Shown piece by piece: positions 60,024-64,000 of a stretch of DNA of 64,000 bases. The notes below the pieces were generated by a model, which ran no database searches, had not been told where the DNA came from, and saw only the letters and a program-made list of their open reading frames with translations. Each line of letters begins with the position of its first letter. Positions within the stretch are counted from its first letter, which is position 1. Made by a program: the position numbers and the translations under genes. The stretch is from Ceratothoa steindachneri (lineage: Eukaryota; Arthropoda; Malacostraca; Isopoda; Cymothoidae): positions 96,749,413 to 96,813,412 of the forward strand of contig OZ018318.1 in the NCBI GenBank assembly GCA_963969495.1. The letters are read 5' to 3'.

Positions 60024-61179
60024 ATGAAAAATCGTTTAAAAGCTATTGAACCGGATTCGACCTTTCACAAATTCACACCATTGCTTTTACGGTCCCTTCT
60101 TGAACTAACCATTAGAGACACCTGTTTTCTGTTTAACAACTCCATCTATCAACAAGTTGATGGTGTTGGAATGGGTTCCCTCATGGGTCCTCTTCTTACT
60201 GACATTTTTATGTCCAAGTTTGCAAACGATATTTTACCGTCGCTTTGTTCACGATACGGTTCTAATATTTAAAACAGAACAACAGTCTCTTTCATTCTTG
60301 GATTATTTGAATCATAGCCATTCCAATATAAAATTCACAATTGATAAAGAATAGGATGGAAAATTGCCATTTTGGGATTTTCTTATATCACACTCCTCGC
60401 CCAACTTCACGACTTCCGTCTATCGTAAATCCTCCTTTTCTGGTCTCGGTATAAACTTTTACAGTTTTTGTGATATTTTATATAAGATCAACAACATCAA
60501 AACCCTCCTTCACCGTGGCTTTCAGCTTTCATCTGATTATTTTCTTTTTCCTTCAGAATTCAGTTTTCTTATGGGTTATTTTCAAAGGAATTGTTTCCAG
60601 CCCTCACTTGTACAAAAATTCATCCGTCAATTTTTTGATAAAATATACTATCCTCCACAAGAAACTTCCTCTGTCCCCAAGGATGTCTGCTATTGTCTTC
60701 TCCCTGATATTGGCCCACTCAACCTACCCTTACGCCAAAAACTTAATAAGCTATTGAAAAGATTTTACAAACATACCAACTTCAAAATAGTTTACCTTAA
60801 CAACTTTAATGTTGGACAATTTTTCAGAACTAAAGACAGACTCTGACCTGAAATGAGCTGTTCAGTTGTCTATAAATTCATTTGCTCCAGGTGCCACCAT
60901 GGGATCTACATTGGCAGCACTGTTCGCTCACTTGGGGCTTAAGTCTGTTCTCATCTTGGTATTAGCTCTTGCACTGGCTCCACCTTGACCAATAAAGAAA
61001 CTTCTCACATTTGAGATCATTCAATTAAATGTAAGACAGAAATTTCCCACAAAAACTTTCAAATTATAGGACATGCACAGAACTCCACTTCCCTCCGCAT
61101 CCTTGAATCATTATTTATAAAACAACTAAATCCCAGTTTAAATTCTGATTCAACTGCTTTTCCCCTTCTCATTTCATAA
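60024..61179 (+). pseudogene. Penelope-like RT and GIY-YIG endonuclease, truncated and broken
   Basis: Penelope-like elements prime on target DNA cut by a GIY-YIG nuclease fused to a telomerase-related RT. Seen here: DTCFLFNNSIYQQVDGVGMG and SLMGPLLTDIFMSKFAND (RT fingers/palm, 60117-60230), then after a shift RRFVHDTVLIF (60,210-60,250), where the usual YVDD is FVHD. Next, LPFWDFLISH (60,364-60,393), VYRKSSFSGLGINFYSFC and HRGFQLSSDY (thumb). The endonuclease begins near 60858 with CSVVYKFICSRCHHGIYIGS and continues through HSIKCKTEIS to RILESLFIKQLNPSLNSDS, ending at a TAA at 61177-61179. Stops at 60352, 60844 and later. The N-terminal part is missing. Confidence 0.92.
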
Positions 61180-61576
61180 ACCACTCAAAATATTTTCACA
61201 ACCTACCAATCTTCATCGGTTCCTTCTATAATCTTCCCTCAGTCTCTCCGCTTTTGCCGTCCACTAAAGGTGACTAATATTTTTGTGTACCGATTAATTC
61301 CCTCAATTAGTATTTTTTTATATTTATCCATATTTATAGCATCTATATTTAGTGTCAATAGTTTTCATACGATTTTTTCCCTTTAACAATTTATTAAATA
61401 ATTTATTACTATTTCTGCTTCATTAAGTGACTAATATCTGTGTAACCAATAACTAAAGTTTCAATAGTTTTTAAACGATTTGTTATAATTTAAATTAACT
61501 AAATAGTTTATTTCTATTTCTTGTTTGCATTATAATTTTCGTAATTTTAAATGTGTTCTAAATCTATCTTATAGAT

Positions 61577-61604
61577 CTGAAGATGGGTAAGGTACCCAAA
61601 ACGT
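61577..61604 (+). ncRNA. Hammerhead-ribozyme-like motif in the Penelope-like 3' repeat
   Basis: CTGAAGA (61577-61583) fits the hammerhead core CUGANGA. It is followed by a GGGTA/TACCC helix II with an AGG loop and then AAAAC where GAAAC is expected. The inverted 5' copy (minus strand, about 59905-59935) has the reverse defects: its core reads CCCAAGA but GAAAC is intact. Hammerheads in Penelope-like terminal repeats are established (published survey of these elements). I did not resolve helices I and III or the cleavage triplet, and neither copy is intact. Confidence 0.5.
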
Positions 61605-61692
61605 TGTATTTAATTAAATGAGAAATTTTGCATGTCTCATTTTGGGATTTATTCTCAACCTGAAAATAAGCCTTCTTAGAAGCAAACATATA

Positions 61693-61694
<2 letters not shown>

Positions 61695-61745
<51 letters not shown>
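61695..61745. repeat. (TA)n microsatellite
   Basis: TA array of about 50 bp to the right of the Penelope-like element. Confidence 0.97.
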
Positions 61746-61749
<4 letters not shown>

Positions 61750-61769
61750 TAGTATATACAGTGTTTATG

Positions 61770-61839
61770 TTATTTATGTTACAATAACATAAATAAATAA
61801 AATATTAAAATTCCTATGTACCCAGACTTTGTAGACACC

Positions 61840-61842
<3 letters not shown>
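61770..61842 (-). repeat. Solo terminus of the 53242-type Tc1/mariner element, with fold-back
   Basis: The minus strand from 61842 reads CAGGGTGTCTACAAAGTCTG and then continues for about 45 more bases matching the left end of the element at 53242. No right end or transposase follows. At the inner edge TTATTTATGTTA (61770-61781) and TAACATAAATAA (61785-61796) make a perfect 12-bp hairpin with a 3-base loop. The outer end abuts a (TA)n array. Confidence 0.9.

Positions 61843-61929
<87 letters not shown>
61843..61929. repeat. (TA)n microsatellite
   Basis: TA array of about 87 bp beginning directly at the outer edge of the solo transposon end. Confidence 0.98.
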
Positions 61930-61933
<4 letters not shown>

Positions 61934-62006
61934 AAAGTTGTTACACTATCGCACGATTGATGAGGAATTAAACTCCACTTCCTTAAAACATATTTATTCC
62001 AGAACA

Positions 62007-62037
62007 GTTTCGGTAAATCGCAAACCTTTGTCAACTG
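62007..62037 (-). ncRNA. Hammerhead-like motif at the 3' end of Penelope-like element 2
   Basis: The minus strand has GTTGACAAAGG, a short GGT/ACC-based stem and then GAAACTG. The CUGANGA half is degenerate (TTGACAA). Its position downstream of the GIY-YIG gene matches the place of hammerheads in these elements. Confidence 0.35.
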
Positions 62038-62239
62038 GCAACTGAATAGAAGATTACAGAGAACTCCATATATATTTCTGAACTGATAGAAAAGATCATG
62101 TTGCCTGACCTACTCCTCTGCTTGGTCTAATCCCAGAGGAGACATAATTTACTATCTGCTTAGGCCTGGATAGTTTTACAATTTTGTTTATCTGCTTACA
62201 TATCAAACTATAAAAACAAAATTTAACTTCAGATAAATT

Positions 62240-63060
62240 GAAATTAAGAATGGATGTGATCAAACTTGCTTCTAGAATTCTTCTGTTGACATAATATTTT
62301 TATTTAAAGAACTATTTACTTTATTTAAAATCGATAGAATGATTAAAATCTCTGACATGACAAAATACTCAAATCCTTTTATTGCCAACTCTGATGTCCC
62401 TCCTATGTTTATACAATCTCTTAACTAAATGTCTTCACGTTTCACCTACATAAACATTTTCGCAATCTTTACATGGAATTACATATATTCCTTTATTCAG
62501 TTGATCTTTAGGATTCCTGGAAATCATCATTTGGTTTGCCGAATTATTATATTTAAAAGCTATTTTAATTCCTGTTTACTGAAATAAGTGATTAAACTTA
62601 TTTGGTTTGTCAGTAAATGGAAATCTTATACATTTGCTGAAGTCATTAGAACTTGCAGGTTTATTACAATAGTAAGTTTTCCTAGCTGCAAAATGAGCTG
62701 ATGTTGTAAACCGATCTGGGTAATACAGTTCTGAAAAAATAATGTTGATTTTAACAATTTCTTCGTCTAAATTAGAAGGATAACATATTGTATATGCTCG
62801 AAGACACGGGATAGATATTTCAGATGTTTAAACAGTATTATCATGGCATAAAAAATAGTGTATATATCCATTTGATTGAGTTCTCTTTCTGTATACATAT
62901 AATTTTATATCATGGTAATCTTTATTGATAAAGACATCTAAAAAAGGTTAATTTATTTTCTTCTTCCCACTCATATTTTAATTTACATGAAGCATGCAAG
63001 TTATTTAAGTTACTGAAAAAAATTGTCAAATTCAAGGCTATAAGGCTGTAGCAGAATAAT
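62240..63060 (-). pseudogene. Penelope-like RT thumb and GIY-YIG endonuclease remnant
   Basis: On the minus strand: YHDIKLYVYRKRTQSNGYIH (62860-62920), IPCLRAYTICYPSNL (62770-62815), ELYYPDRFTTSAHFAARKTY (62680-62740), SKCIRFPFTDKPNKFNHLF (62585-62640), then NKGIYVIPCKDCENVYVGET (62430-62495), the GIY-YIG core with both GIY and YVG kept, RHLVKRLYKHRRDIRVGN and HSIDFK (62320-62340). A stop follows GET and several others occur. The RT palm is missing. Confidence 0.85.
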
Positions 63061-63149
63061 TGGAAGGGTAAACACTTGTCCTTCTGTACTTACGTGTCAC
63101 GAGATCACCGAATGTAGATTGGAAAGTACGGCTGAACCACAACTACAGT
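63061..63149. other. Junction between Penelope-like element 2 and Gypsy fragment
   Basis: Composition changes from AT-rich to GC-richer here. No exact boundary can be seen. Confidence 0.4.
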
Positions 63150-64000
63150 GCAGCCCAAGCCGTTTATCAGACCCCAGCTGTATTTGCTTAGGGACAGATT
63201 TCATCGTCTCCCATGGCCGCTTTTCAGGTAGTATTCCTTCCTTTCCGTCCTAGATCGAAGTTTGTTGGACATTCTACACTAAGGTTATCTCAATTACCCC
63301 CTGCCCCCCTCCCTCTTGAAGAAGTCACCGACTTTCCCCCAAAATCGTACGTGTGTGTAGGGCGGCAACCAAGACATTTAAAGCTACCTCGCTATGCGTC
63401 TATATAATCCTTTGACTCGTTTTAGTAAGCAGCACTAATAGGCTTCCAATCTACCACCGCAATCCCAGCAGGACAAGCTGATTCGTCCTACGTCCCCGCG
63501 CTGACATCCGAAGGACCCCAGCAACAGGTAAACTTTGTATTCAACAAAAGTTCGCCAGGCGGCCTATAATTTGAAGAAGGCACTGCTAATGGGTACCAAG
63601 TATCCACTTTAGTCAGAGACACCGAATGTACGGGCATAGTGGTATCCGACAAGTTGCTGCCCCCAGTAAACCCTACCCATAAGAAATTCGCCATCGTCCG
63701 CGACTTTTTAGGACGCGACAATCGATTCCTCGTCGTGAGATGTCATATACAATGCAGATATTTCACCTGTTGGACGGACGTGGTAGTAGTCCCGATTAAG
63801 TTCTGTGCAGTACTAATCAGACAAAACCCTCTAATTCTTCAGCAAGAAGTGGCCCAACAAGTAGTCACCCGGGCACAAAAAGCCCAGAGGAAAGAGCAAC
63901 CTGCTAAGTTGACCCTAGGATTATCCTCGAAGACAATGTGTTCAAATTGACTTCCTTCGTTAGTGCTCAGAAAGAATGCCAAACTCTTAAACCTCTATGG
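63150..64000 (+). pseudogene. Gypsy gag-pol fragment: zinc knuckle and protease, cut by window edge
   Basis: The frame 63213-63407 ends in YVCVGRQPRHLKLPRYAS, which looks like a decayed CCHC nucleocapsid knuckle. From about 63500 a second frame reads QQVNFVFN, a stop, then STLVRDTECTGIVVSDKLLP (63600-63660; the retropepsin DTG is DTE), FLGRDNRF, HIQCRYFTCWTDVVVVPI and further to a stop at 63950. The order gag knuckle, protease and spacing fit arthropod Gypsy elements. The rest of pol would lie beyond the right edge. Assignment from memory of the family; moderate confidence. Confidence 0.6.

Larger units (their letters stand above)
59906..61606 (+). mobile_element. Penelope-like element 1 with inverted terminal repeats
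   Basis: The left arm 59906-60017 is the reverse complement of 61495-61606 with about a dozen differences over 112 bp. Between them lies an RT plus GIY-YIG gene. Penelope-like elements often carry a terminal repeat at the 5' side in inverted orientation, which fits. The element is 5'-truncated in coding content. Confidence 0.85.
61985..63060 (-). mobile_element. Penelope-like element 2, 3' part, degraded
   Basis: Minus-strand remains of the RT thumb and GIY-YIG nuclease, with a hammerhead-like motif at the 3' end, in the order expected for a Penelope-like element. It differs in sequence from element 1, so it is another family. The 5' part is absent and boundaries are approximate. Confidence 0.75.

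Overview
The window is eukaryotic, AT-rich, non-coding DNA, almost certainly from an arthropod and perhaps a crustacean. The organism call is an inference from the transposon families (Tc1/mariner, piggyBac, ZBED5-like hAT, I-like and CR1/L2-like non-LTR elements, Gypsy, Penelope-like elements) and the many long (TA)n arrays. I found no intact host gene, no rRNA, no CRISPR and no prokaryote-style operon. Every protein signal I recognise is a broken transposable-element gene. Where I cite family resemblance it is from memory of conserved motifs, not from a search. | Layout, left: 1-5.2 kb holds a ZBED5-like hAT pseudogene (minus strand) with a mariner inserted in it. A second copy lies at 57.2-59.9 kb, in the same orientation, and preserves the empty mariner site. 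At 5.5-8.6 kb a transposon-like gene of a recurrent arthropod family is split by a CR1/L2-like retrotransposon. At 9.1-10.8 kb is a second unnamed recurrent family. At 11.9-13.7 kb are a probable Gypsy LTR, polypurine tract and RNase H fragment. From 14 to 31 kb the sequence is poor in features: Tc1/mariner remains (15.1, 19.4-20.7, 21.7-22.5, 26 kb), a Helitron helicase tail (24.9-25.4 kb), a 215-bp inverted-repeat element with a tRNA-like insert (23.0-23.3 kb), and (TA)n arrays. | Layout, right: 32.3-33.3 kb is a GC-richer LTR-like block. At 36.4-38.9 kb is a piggyBac element with terminal repeats. At 40.5-42.2 kb is the ORF1 part of a non-LTR element (minus strand). At 42.8-45.5 kb is a satellite array with a unit near 245 bp. 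At 45.6-50.0 kb is an I-like retrotransposon with endonuclease, RT and RNase H remains. At 50.3-52.0 kb is a second piggyBac pseudogene. At 53.2-54.5 kb is a nearly intact Tc1/mariner-type element with two nonsense codons. At 54.9-56.9 kb are two more Tc1/mariner relics. At 59.9-63.1 kb are two Penelope-like elements with hammerhead-ribozyme-like motifs at their 3' ends. A Gypsy gag-pol fragment runs off the right edge. | The genes do not form a pathway. The window is a layered record of insertions, and the value lies in the nesting order, the rearranged copies (a fold-back deletion in the mariner catalytic core, head-to-head termini, solo ends) and the ribozyme-like termini. I did not find a convincing new biological system. 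The nearest candidates are the hammerhead-like motifs and the small inverted-repeat element.
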